From NCBI GenBank assembly GCA_013306675.1, contig JABLUY010000030.1:42557-106556 (forward strand): a stretch of DNA of 64,000 nt, written 5' to 3'. The stretch comes from Thraustochytrium sp. TN22. Lineage: Eukaryota; Sar; Bigyra; Thraustochytrida; Thraustochytriidae. Below are positions 1-7,438 of this stretch, piece by piece. The notes beneath the pieces are model-generated. The model ran no database searches. It saw nothing but the letters and a program-made list of their open reading frames with translations, and was not told the origin of the DNA. How positions within the stretch are numbered: the first letter of the stretch is position 1; each line of letters starts with the position of its first letter. The translations under genes and the position numbers were made by a program.

Positions 1-86
1 TGCACATGGACGAGGGCACCGACATCGTTGGGGGCGGCGGCTCGGGCTCGTCGGGGGGCTCGGGCTCTGGTGCGCCGTCCTCTTGA
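1..86 (+). CDS. C-terminal end of an unidentified protein (partial)
   Basis: The third forward frame is open from the window edge to a TGA at 84-86 and encodes an acidic, then Gly/Ser-rich tail (HMDEGTDIVGGG followed by GSGS repeats ending APSS). Low-complexity Gly/Ser tails are typical of C-termini in this genome. The rest of the gene lies outside the window, so no function can be given. It could also be chance, since stop codons are rare at this GC content. Confidence 0.4.
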   Translation, partial: HMDEGTDIVGGGGSGSSGGSGSGAPSS

Positions 87-515
87 GCCTCTGTTGTATA
101 CGCGGCGGCATGGCACAGCACGATTCGGCTCGACGCGGCACGGCACGCTCTCTCGCATCTCGAGATCCGCGCAAAAAAGGGCAAGCTCGGACATGACATT
201 GCACACACATAATCAAACTTGGAGTCGGGCGAAGAGAAGAAGAGGGCATGGCCAGCGGTCCTGGATGATTTCAAACGCTGCACATGCATGGCCGGGGGTC
301 GCCTCGGTCTTGAAGATGGTCTCTGAAAGAGGGCATGGCCGGCCGCGCTTGGGTCTCAAAGAAGGACTCGGCATGGTCCTTGGGCCCGACTCACAGCAGG
401 CTACTGGTCTCGTCTCCTACTAGCTAGGCTCTTGACATGAATGACACTTGGGGTCTCGAGAAGGGCTTTGCCAAAAAAAAAAAGGGCGCGTAGGCCTCTT
501 GCTCACTCACTATGA
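87..515. other. Intergenic, no gene seen
   Basis: Probable shared 3' flank of the partial gene on the left and the minus-strand phosphatase-like gene on the right. It holds a CTAGCTAG palindrome at 420-427 and an A-rich run near 474-485. The open frame here has no recognisable composition or domain. Confidence 0.5.
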
Positions 516-1820
516 TTACTTGCATTCGCTAATATGCCAGACGCTCTTCTTGGTGACCGGGTTGAAAAAGTACTCGCGATTCTCACGCTTGCTGAACGCC
601 CGCTGCCAGGGCGCGGGCACGGCAGGCTCGCTCGCCGCCGCGGGCTTGGGCTTGGGCTTGCTGGGCAGGGCCGGCATCGGAAAGGCTCCACCGCCACCTG
701 AAGTCAAACCCGAAGAAGCCGACGGAGCAGGCGCAGGAGCAGTGAGCGCCGGCATGGTCACCGGCTGCTCTGGCGCAGCCTTGAGCAAGACCGAGACGGC
801 GTCCCAGGCCGGCGCCGCCGGCGCATGAATGGCGACCGCAGAGCCGTACCGTCGCTGGAGCGCCTGCAGACACAGCGTGCTATAGACGCCTGGTGGGCGG
901 CACTTGGCGAAACGAGCCAGCGCGATTCGCAAGTCCAGCTTGAGGACCTCCACCAGGTAGGCGACGATGAGGACGCCGGCGCGGTTGCACCCAAGCGTCG
1001 AGACCACCAGGACCCTGGCGTCGCGCTCCTCGTGCGTCTTGGCCGCCACGCTTCGGATAAAGTCCGCCACCTGCGGCCGGCTTGGCGGCACGAACCTGTA
1101 CATGGGCGGTATGAGCGCCGGGCCGACCTGGGAGGCCTCAATGGGCACCGCCAGACGCTCCATGTCCCACTCCTCGTAGATCTCGTTGCGGTCGTACAGG
1201 TACGAAGTCTGGTCCGCCACCGCGTCCACGACGAGCGGAACAAAGGTTCCGTTCTTGTTGAGGCCTTCCACGAGGGCGTCGATGGAGAAGACCTCGCTCG
1301 CGTCGGCCTTGCTCGCTCCACTGGCGGCGATCTCGGACTCATAGATACTCGAGAGCGGCGTCTTGGCGGCCAGCAGCGGCGTGCCCTCGATCGCCGTCAC
1401 GCCCTTGCAGGCAGCCCAGCCCGCGAAGAGCTCCTTCGGCCAAACGAGCTGCTCGCTGCGGTCGGCGGCCTCGGCTTGGCCGCCGCCGTTGCCCGCGGGC
1501 CCGGCCTTGCCCTTGCCTGCGGCCTCGGCGCGGGCGGCGGCTGGCGCTAGCGTCTGCTGCGTGGCCTCCTCGCGTTGCCGTTTGGCGCGAGCCGCCGCCA
1601 GCTTGCGTGCCACCTCTTTCTTGAGCGCCTCGGCGCGCATCACCTCCTCCACGGACTTGGTGGCTACCTGCTGCTTGCGCGGCTTGGCCATGGACGAGGA
1701 CGAGGAGGACGACGACGAGGACGAGGACGACGACGAGGAGGAGGCGGCGGCGCCCGAACCGCTGCCGCCGCCGCCGCCCGCCCGCACCTTGGGCCGCTTC
1801 GGCGCGCGACCGTCCTCCAT
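516..1820 (-). CDS. Dual-specificity-phosphatase-like (RNA triphosphatase-like) pseudoenzyme with C-terminal WW domain
   Basis: 434 residues from an ATG in good context (ACCATGG); an in-frame ATG 26 codons upstream is less likely. Order: a basic stretch and a run of about 20 serines (residues ~20-45), a charged helical region to ~115, a phosphatase fold at ~165-335, a Pro/Ala-rich linker, and a WW domain at the extreme C-terminus (~402-434, conserved Trp, Tyr-Phe and second Trp). The P-loop reads STLGCNRAG, resembling the HCTHGxNRTG signature of mRNA-capping RNA triphosphatases/DUSP11, but the catalytic Cys is Ser274; Arg280 is kept. By family knowledge this should abolish cysteine-based phosphatase chemistry, so I infer a phosphate- or RNA-end-binding scaffold whose WW domain recruits proline-rich partners. 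The fold is clear by motif; the RNA link is inference. Confidence 0.72.
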   Translation of the reverse strand: MEDGRAPKRPKVRAGGGGGSGSGAAASSSSSSSSSSSSSSSSSMAKPRKQQVATKSVEEVMRAEALKKEVARKLAAARAKRQREEATQQTLAPAAARAEAAGKGKAGPAGNGGGQAEAADRSEQLVWPKELFAGWAACKGVTAIEGTPLLAAKTPLSSIYESEIAASGASKADASEVFSIDALVEGLNKNGTFVPLVVDAVADQTSYLYDRNEIYEEWDMERLAVPIEASQVGPALIPPMYRFVPPSRPQVADFIRSVAAKTHEERDARVLVVSTLGCNRAGVLIVAYLVEVLKLDLRIALARFAKCRPPGVYSTLCLQALQRRYGSAVAIHAPAAPAWDAVSVLLKAAPEQPVTMPALTAPAPAPSASSGLTSGGGGAFPMPALPSKPKPKPAAASEPAVPAPWQRAFSKRENREYFFNPVTKKSVWHISECK

Positions 1821-2025
1821 GGTACGGCGGCAGCTCCGGGCTGCAACAAGGTTTGCTTGCCTGCCTTTGTTTTCATCTTTTTGTCCAAGCAAGCACAAGA
1901 AGGGCAGCGTCTCGCCAGCAGGCAGGCCAAACGTAAAAAAGGTTCTGGCATCTGTGTCTCAGTGTCTCTGTCTCTGTGTGTGTTCGTGTTTGTGCGGAGG
2001 AGCTTCCTGTGTGTTGCCACCTAAC

Positions 2026-3423
2026 TTAGGAGACCGTGCAGGACCTCTTCGCATCGCCAAACTCACTCTGAAAGCCCAGAGCCATGGACACGTAGGCGCC
2101 CGCAAAGATGCGCGAGACATGCACGCGCGTGTGGCTCGAGAGCGCCGTGGACGGGACCAGCATGGGCTTGGACACGTAGAGCGCGGAGGAGTTGATGCCG
2201 AGACGGCCCTGCTCGTTGTGGCCCCATGCAAAGAGGACGCCCCGCTCCGTGAGCGCCAAGGAGTGGTAGGCGCCGCCGGAGACAGCCACGACATCGTCCG
2301 GGAGGCCCTCCACCATGAGCGGGAACTGGCGCGGCTCCTGGTCGCCATGCCCCAGTCGTCCGAACTCGCCGCGGCCCCACGAGAAGACCTCGCCGCGGTC
2401 CGAAACGGCGAGGGTGTGCTTGCCGCCGCAACTAATGTGCTTAATCCGGGGCGCGGGCGAGAGGTCAGACTCGACGTTCTTGGTGCCGCGGCGCCGCCAG
2501 CGCATGACCTTGATCGGGTTGCTCATGAAGGCAATGTCGTCTTCCTCCGTGGCTGACCGCAAGATGGGCAGCACCTCCTCGCTGCTCGCCGTGACGCCGA
2601 GCCCCATGCCACCCAGCTGGTAGCTGCGGCCACAGCCCCAGGTGTACACATTGCCTTGGCGCTTGGTGAGGACGGCGCTGTGATCCCAGCCGCAGGCGAT
2701 GAGCTGCACCTTGATGCGCTGCTCGGCGAGCGAGCGCACGCGCTTGGGCTCGAGCTGCGTCACCTGGTCGCCGTGGCCCAGGCGGCCCAGCTTGCCGAGC
2801 CCCCACGTGTACACGTAGCCACGGTCGTCCAGCGCTAGGCTGTGCGAGTGGCCGCAGGCGACCGCGACGAGGTGCGTTGGCCCATGGTCTGGCCGCTGCG
2901 CGTGGTCCGCGTCGTCTGGATGCGCCAGCACGCCGCGATGGTCCCGCTTAATGTCGTCGAGATCCCGCTCCACGCGGAACCACTCGATGAGGCGCGGCAT
3001 GTTGCAGTCCTCTTGGGACCCGTGGCCCAGCTTGCCGTAGCTGCCCTTGCCCCACGAGAAGACCTCGCCGGTGGCCAGCATGGCCATGGCGTGGTCGCGG
3101 CCCGCCGCGACCGCCGACACGTTGCGACGCTGCGCGAAGAACTTAATCTTGCGCGGCGTGCCCTGCACGCCCTTGACGGGTGCGCCCAGCTGGTGCTCAT
3201 GGTTGTTGCCCCAGGAGAAGATGTCGCCGCGCGTCGTGACCGCAAGGTTGAAGTCGAACCCGCACGCCACCTCGCGCACCGTCTGCCCCTGCAGCAGCAC
3301 GCGGTCGATCGGCCTCATCGTGGACAGCACCGTCTCCGTGCTCAACCCGTGGCCCAACTCGCCCTTGCTGCCGGCGCCCCAGCTGTACAGCTCGTCGCCG
3401 AGCTGCTGCCTCGCCGCCGGCAT
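2026..3423 (-). CDS. RCC1-repeat beta-propeller protein with C-terminal CaaX box (RPGR-like)
   Basis: 465 residues. Seven RCC1 blades are visible, each with an SWG/TWG core followed by GxLGHG: starts near residues 12, 69, 122, 205, 258, 345 and 397. This matches the seven-bladed propeller of RCC1 and RPGR. The protein ends in KRSCTVS, a basic patch plus a C-a-a-X box (Cys-Thr-Val-Ser) that predicts farnesylation and membrane attachment. Nuclear RCC1 lacks such an end, whereas ciliary RPGR carries a prenylated CaaX, so an RPGR-like role at cilia or endomembranes is a reasonable inference. The only other regions are short linkers, with no second domain. It lies 205 bp upstream of the WW-phosphatase-like gene on the same strand and head-to-head with the bHLH gene. 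Confidence 0.88.
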   Translation of the reverse strand: MPAARQQLGDELYSWGAGSKGELGHGLSTETVLSTMRPIDRVLLQGQTVREVACGFDFNLAVTTRGDIFSWGNNHEHQLGAPVKGVQGTPRKIKFFAQRRNVSAVAAGRDHAMAMLATGEVFSWGKGSYGKLGHGSQEDCNMPRLIEWFRVERDLDDIKRDHRGVLAHPDDADHAQRPDHGPTHLVAVACGHSHSLALDDRGYVYTWGLGKLGRLGHGDQVTQLEPKRVRSLAEQRIKVQLIACGWDHSAVLTKRQGNVYTWGCGRSYQLGGMGLGVTASSEEVLPILRSATEEDDIAFMSNPIKVMRWRRRGTKNVESDLSPAPRIKHISCGGKHTLAVSDRGEVFSWGRGEFGRLGHGDQEPRQFPLMVEGLPDDVVAVSGGAYHSLALTERGVLFAWGHNEQGRLGINSSALYVSKPMLVPSTALSSHTRVHVSRIFAGAYVSMALGFQSEFGDAKRSCTVS

Positions 3424-3903
3424 GCTGCCGCCTTCTCCAGTGCGTCAGCGCCTTGCGAGCGCGTCTCAGCGCCGCGACGGCCTGCGCCCCGCCGCGCAGC
3501 CGCCGCGCAGCCGCCGCGAACGGGCGACGAGCCCAGCAAGTCTTGACGGGACGGGGGCAAGCAAGTTGGCAAGCGGAAGCGGGCCAGGCCAGCCAGCAAC
3601 AAGCGAGCCTGATGCGGGCTCGGAGCCGTTACAAGGGAGGGGACACCTGCCATGGGGCTCTGCGCACAAGCAGTAAAGGGCGGCTTCTTGTCACACTCCT
3701 TCGCTCTCACTGCCCGCCCGCCTGGTTGCAGAGAGGCATCATGCATGCATGCGTTGCAGTGACGGGCGTGCATGGACACCCGTTCTTCGCGGCCGCGCGG
3801 CCGACTCCCGGGCGCAGTTGTGGTCCAGTCCTGCGGTCGTGCGGTCGCCGGTCCCGAACTCTAGCCTCGCTCTGACAGGCAGGCTGTAAGCAGCCCGCTC
3901 GCT

Positions 3904-3958
3904 CTCGCGCTCCCGCTCGCTCGCTCGCTCGCTCGCTCGCCCGCCCGCTCGCTCACAG
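3904..3958. repeat. (GCTC)n promoter-proximal microsatellite
   Basis: Imperfect tetranucleotide repeat of GCTC units, about 600 bp before the bHLH start. Similar tracts occur near 14240, 15957, 31550, 34331 and 58270, each in a gene-flanking position. Confidence 0.8.
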
Positions 3959-4236
3959 GCAGGACTTGCCATCGCCGTCCGTCCCCGGCGCCCTCGTGGC
4001 TGCCGTCAGCGTCCACTTCACAGTAGTCCATGGCCGGGCGCGCGTCCTCAGCGTCCACTCCCGCCGTCACGCCCTCGCGTTGCCGCCAGCCTCCCAGCCC
4101 GAGGTCCCGCGCATCGAAGCGCGTCCCTCTCTGCTCTGCATCGTCCCAGGCCGCTCCCGCTCGCCGCCCAGACCCTCGTCGTGCGCCGCAGAATTCCTCT
4201 GCCGCCGGCGCCTGCGCTCTCGGCTCCATACCATCG

Positions 4237-4345
4237 CCACTCTCCACCTCTCCACCTCTCCACCTCTCCATCTCTCCATCTCTCCGTCTCCAGCTCCAGC
4301 TCCATCTCCATCTCCAGCTCCAGCTCCACCTCCACCTCGGCGGCG
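4237..4345. repeat. CT-rich tandem repeat (CTCCAC/CTCCAT/CTCCAG)
   Basis: Hexamer-like pyrimidine-rich repeats, first CTCCAC then CTCCAT then CTCCAG, in the presumed 5' UTR or promoter of the bHLH gene. Confidence 0.8.
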
Positions 4346-4523
4346 CGGAGGGACCGGGAGCGGCGGTCCCGGCGCGCGGCGGCCGAGCAAGCAGGCGAGC
4401 AAGTCGAAGCGAGCAAGCAAAGTGGATTCCGTCGCGCGGCGGCGTGCTCGGGCGTGCTCGGCGCGCGAAACGGGCGCGGGGCGGGCGCGGGGCGGGCGGC
4501 GGGGCGGGCGGCGGCGCGGCCGC

Positions 4524-5162
4524 ATGCTGCCCGGCGCGCGGCTGCCAGTGCCGTACGCGGCCGGCGGCTTCGGGGGCGGGGCCATGGCGCCGGCTCTTGC
4601 GCACGGCCAGGGCGGCGCGCGGCCGGCGGCGCACAAGAAGCGCGACCCCAAGCGCCGCGAGCGCAAGTACGAGCGGGAGAAGCGCAGGCGCGACGTCGTG
4701 TCGCGCCAGTTTGATGAGATTTGCGCCATGCTCAGCATCGAGGTCGGCGCCGTGGACCGCACGGCTGTGCTCGAGGAGCTGCTCAAGGCGCTGCGCAAGA
4801 AGAACGAGGCACAGCGCCGCGCGCGCGAGGGCATGCCGCCCGGCACGCCCTCGCCGCAGCAGCAGCAGCAGCGCCGCCTCAAGTCCGAGGCCGCCACCAG
4901 CAGCCCGACCTCGCCGGCCTCCTCCTTCTCCCCGGCCCCGAGCTCGGGCGGCCGCAGGAGAAGCTCCAGTCTCGGCGCCATCGCCGCGTCCTCTTGCAAC
5001 ACGGTCGCCGGCCTCGGCCCGCGTGGGAGCGCCGGCGCCGCGCCGCCGCCGCCGCCCTCGGGCATCTCCGGCGGCGACGGTCTCTACTCCTCGGCTCTCG
5101 ACGACCTCGAGTCTGAGCTCACGCTCAGTGGGACGGGTCAGCTCTTCGACGATCTCGAGTAA
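4524..5162 (+). CDS. Basic helix-loop-helix transcription factor
   Basis: 212 residues from the ATG at 4524; the frame is open further upstream but that part is low complexity. A bHLH domain lies at about residues 33-95: a Lys/Arg-rich basic region (KRRERKYEREKRRRD) runs into helix 1 (QFDEICAML), a short loop with AVDR, and helix 2 (TAVLEELLKALRKKNE). Glu in the basic region (RERKYEREKR) fits E-box contact residues of the family. The C-terminal half is Ser/Pro-rich and ends in an acidic segment (DDLESELTLSG, then FDDLE), a plausible activation tail. Presumably nuclear; target genes cannot be deduced. It ends 300 bp before the convergent MsrB gene, with a CTAGCTAG motif 26 bp after the stop. 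Confidence 0.82.
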   Translation: MLPGARLPVPYAAGGFGGGAMAPALAHGQGGARPAAHKKRDPKRRERKYEREKRRRDVVSRQFDEICAMLSIEVGAVDRTAVLEELLKALRKKNEAQRRAREGMPPGTPSPQQQQQRRLKSEAATSSPTSPASSFSPAPSSGGRRRSSSLGAIAASSCNTVAGLGPRGSAGAAPPPPPSGISGGDGLYSSALDDLESELTLSGTGQLFDDLE

Positions 5163-5356
5163 ACCATGTGTGAACCAGCCATGTCACCCTAGCTAGCAAA
5201 TCATACCGTAGCGTAGTAGAATAACGCAAGAAGGCAAAGAAAGATTGTACCCCTGCTCAGCGCCGCCCTATTCTTTTCTTTTTTTTTTTCGTTCTTGGCA
5301 AGCCGTCGCGCGCGATCTCGTGTCGGCGACGATTGAGGCTTGGGTCGTCATCTTCA

Positions 5357-5413
5357 CAGGTCTCTCGCATTGCTCACAACCTTTTTCTGTCGACGCGGAG
5401 AGCGAGAGACCTG
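5357..5413 (-). promoter_or_regulatory. Stem-loop in MsrB 3' UTR, candidate SECIS element
   Basis: Perfect 12-bp inverted repeat (arms 5357-5368 and 5402-5413, 33-base loop with an A5 run) about 50 bases after the final MsrB stop. On the transcript, TGA lies just 5' of the helix and TGA directly 3' of it, and a short outer helix (TTGGTC with GACCCAA, one bulge) can form. This resembles the helix-internal loop-helix layout of eukaryotic SECIS elements. However, the 5' quartet is not a textbook ATGA directly abutting the helix, and the conserved A residues lie on the 3' side of the loop. Candidate only. Confidence 0.3.
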
Positions 5414-5462
5414 CATGGTCAGACCAAAACGGGACGGCGAGTCGAGTCGAGTGGGTCTCAAA

Positions 5463-6089
5463 TCACTGGCTCGCTGTTGCTGCCACCTCCGCCGTCGCCG
5501 CGACAAAGCGCAGCGACAGCGAGAGGACTCAGTGGCGCCAACGTGCGTCTGGATGCGCATCCCCCATCGTGCGCGCGTCCTCAAAGGCGTGGCCCAGAAA
5601 CAGCTCGCAGCCGCCGCAGTACACCTCAAACACCTCGCACGTGTAGCCATTGTAGCCAGCGGCGTTGACGCGGAGCAAGGCGCCCTCCTCCGCCTCGGAG
5701 CGAAACGAGGGCCACCGGCAAGGCCCGCGGAACTTGTCCCGCGACGTGTACAGCAGCCGGTCACACCGTGCGCACAGGTAGCTGCCCGTGCGCCAGTGGT
5801 CGCGCAGGTCCTCGTGCGTGACCACGTCCGAGACAAGTTCAAGGTCGTCCTCGATCCTCTTGGTCAGCGGGCGCGCGCTGATGCGGAAGAAGTTCTCGCG
5901 GTCCTCCAGCGTCACCTCCTCGTACCGCGCGTACCTGCGCGCCTTGGGCTCCAGCAGCGCCAGGCTCGCCGGCTCCGCCGGCTCCGAGTTGGCGCCCTGG
6001 CAGCTGCCGGCGCGTCGCGGCCGCTTCGTGGGCCGCCCCGGCCCACCGCCGGCCGCCTCCGCCGCGTCGCGGGCGCTGCCTCGCGCCAT
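5463..6089 (-). CDS. msrB: Methionine-R-sulfoxide reductase B, probable selenoprotein (in-frame TGA as Sec)
   Basis: MsrB/SelR domain with both zinc CxxC pairs (CARC and CGGC), the WPSF motif and GHAFED. A conventional reading stops at the TGA 5531-5529, exactly where MsrB enzymes carry the catalytic Cys or Sec: the frame reads WRH-TGA-VLSLSLRF, matching the family pattern R-[Cys/Sec]-x-x-S-x-SLxF, and stays open for 21 codons to a second TGA at 5465-5463. I therefore read the first TGA as selenocysteine (residue 187 of 208), as in animal MsrB1. The enzyme reduces methionine-R-sulfoxide in proteins with thioredoxin-type reductants. The start is uncertain: ATG at 6089 is used; an in-frame ATG at 6161 would add 24 residues. 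Divergent from the TTL gene with only ~114 bp between starts, so the two probably share a promoter. Confidence 0.82.
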
Positions 6090-6203
6090 GGGGCGTGCGA
6101 GCGAGCAGTGGGACTCGGTCTGCAGGCCGCGCAGGTCGCGCGCGCCCGTGCTGGCGTGCATGCCAGAACCCCATCTCTCACCTCAGCCGCGCGCCGCGCC
6201 ACC

Positions 6204-7406
6204 ATGCGGCCGCGCAGCGGGCTGGCAGCGGCGGCGGCGGCCGCCCGCCAGCGCCAGCAGGACCGCGCCGCGCGCTCCGGCGCGCCCACGGCGGCCTCGA
6301 GCGGCGTCGGCTCCGCGGTCCAGGTCGCCAACCACCACCACGACGCCAAGAACAAGGACGCCGACGAGGACAAGAAGCCCTCCAAGACGTCCGCGTCGTC
6401 CGGCGAGGCCAGCAACAGCGACAGCGACAGCGACAGCAGCAGCGGCAGCAGTGGCAGCAGCAGCAGCAGCAGCAGCAGTGGCGAGGAGGAGTCCTCCGAC
6501 GAGGACCTGGAGAGCGCCAACGCGACGAGCACCGGGCTCGCCAGGCGACGCCCGCACGCCGGCCAGGGCCAGAGCAAGCCGGGCAGGCCACGCGACCCGC
6601 TGCACGGCAAAAAGAAGAAGCGAACCGCGAGGCCATGGCCCAGAGACCTTGCCGACCTGCGCAGGATGCTGCTGCGCACGAGCAGCCGCAGACGCCTGGG
6701 GTTGGCGGCCGCGGCCGTGGCCGTCGTGCTCCTGGGCCTCGTGCAGCTCGTGGTCTTCTCCGACCTCCTCGCCGGCGGCTCGTACGAGGCGGACGCCGGC
6801 GCGCTCTCGGACGAGCAACGCCTGCTGAAGCGCCTCGACGTGAATCGGGGTCCGGCGAGCTGGGCGCTGCGGCCAGACCGCGAGCGACGCGCCATGTCGG
6901 CGTCCGCGCTTACGACGGCTCGCGAGCGCTTCGGCGGGGCGTCCAAGTTGCACATCGCGCGGCAGATCACCAACCCCGAGATCAACGCCAAGGCCAACAA
7001 GCGCACCTTTGGGTGCCTGCGCGACGAGTGCCGCGGGCTGGCGCTCGAGGACCTGACGAACCGCAAGTGGAAGATGATGTACAAGAACGCCAAGACGCAG
7101 TCGGCGACGAACGCCACGGTCTTTCGCGACAATCTCAACGTGCGGCTGACCTGGCTCGAGTCCGACACCACGGAGCTCACCAAGCTCAAGAAGGAACGCC
7201 CCGAGACCTTTGAGCAGGCCTACACGCAGCAAATCGGCAAGACGTACCTGAGCGTGCTGGACGGCGCCGACGCCATCGGCGGCAACAAGGGCCAGCAGCT
7301 GCGCGGCAAGCAGGCCTTTGTGCGGCGACGCAGCCTGGTGCGCGACGTGCCGAGCCTCGTGGGCGACGCTCTGGCCGGCCTGCCTGCCGCTGAGGACGGC
7401 GCCGAG

Positions 7407-7438
<32 letters not shown>

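Larger units (their letters stand above)
3424..4523. promoter_or_regulatory. Divergent intergenic region between RCC1-like and bHLH genes
   Basis: About 1.1 kb without a convincing gene; it should carry both promoters and 5' UTRs. It contains a (GCTC)n tract at about 3904-3958 and a CT-rich tandem tract at 4237-4345. No TATA box stands out. Confidence 0.5.
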
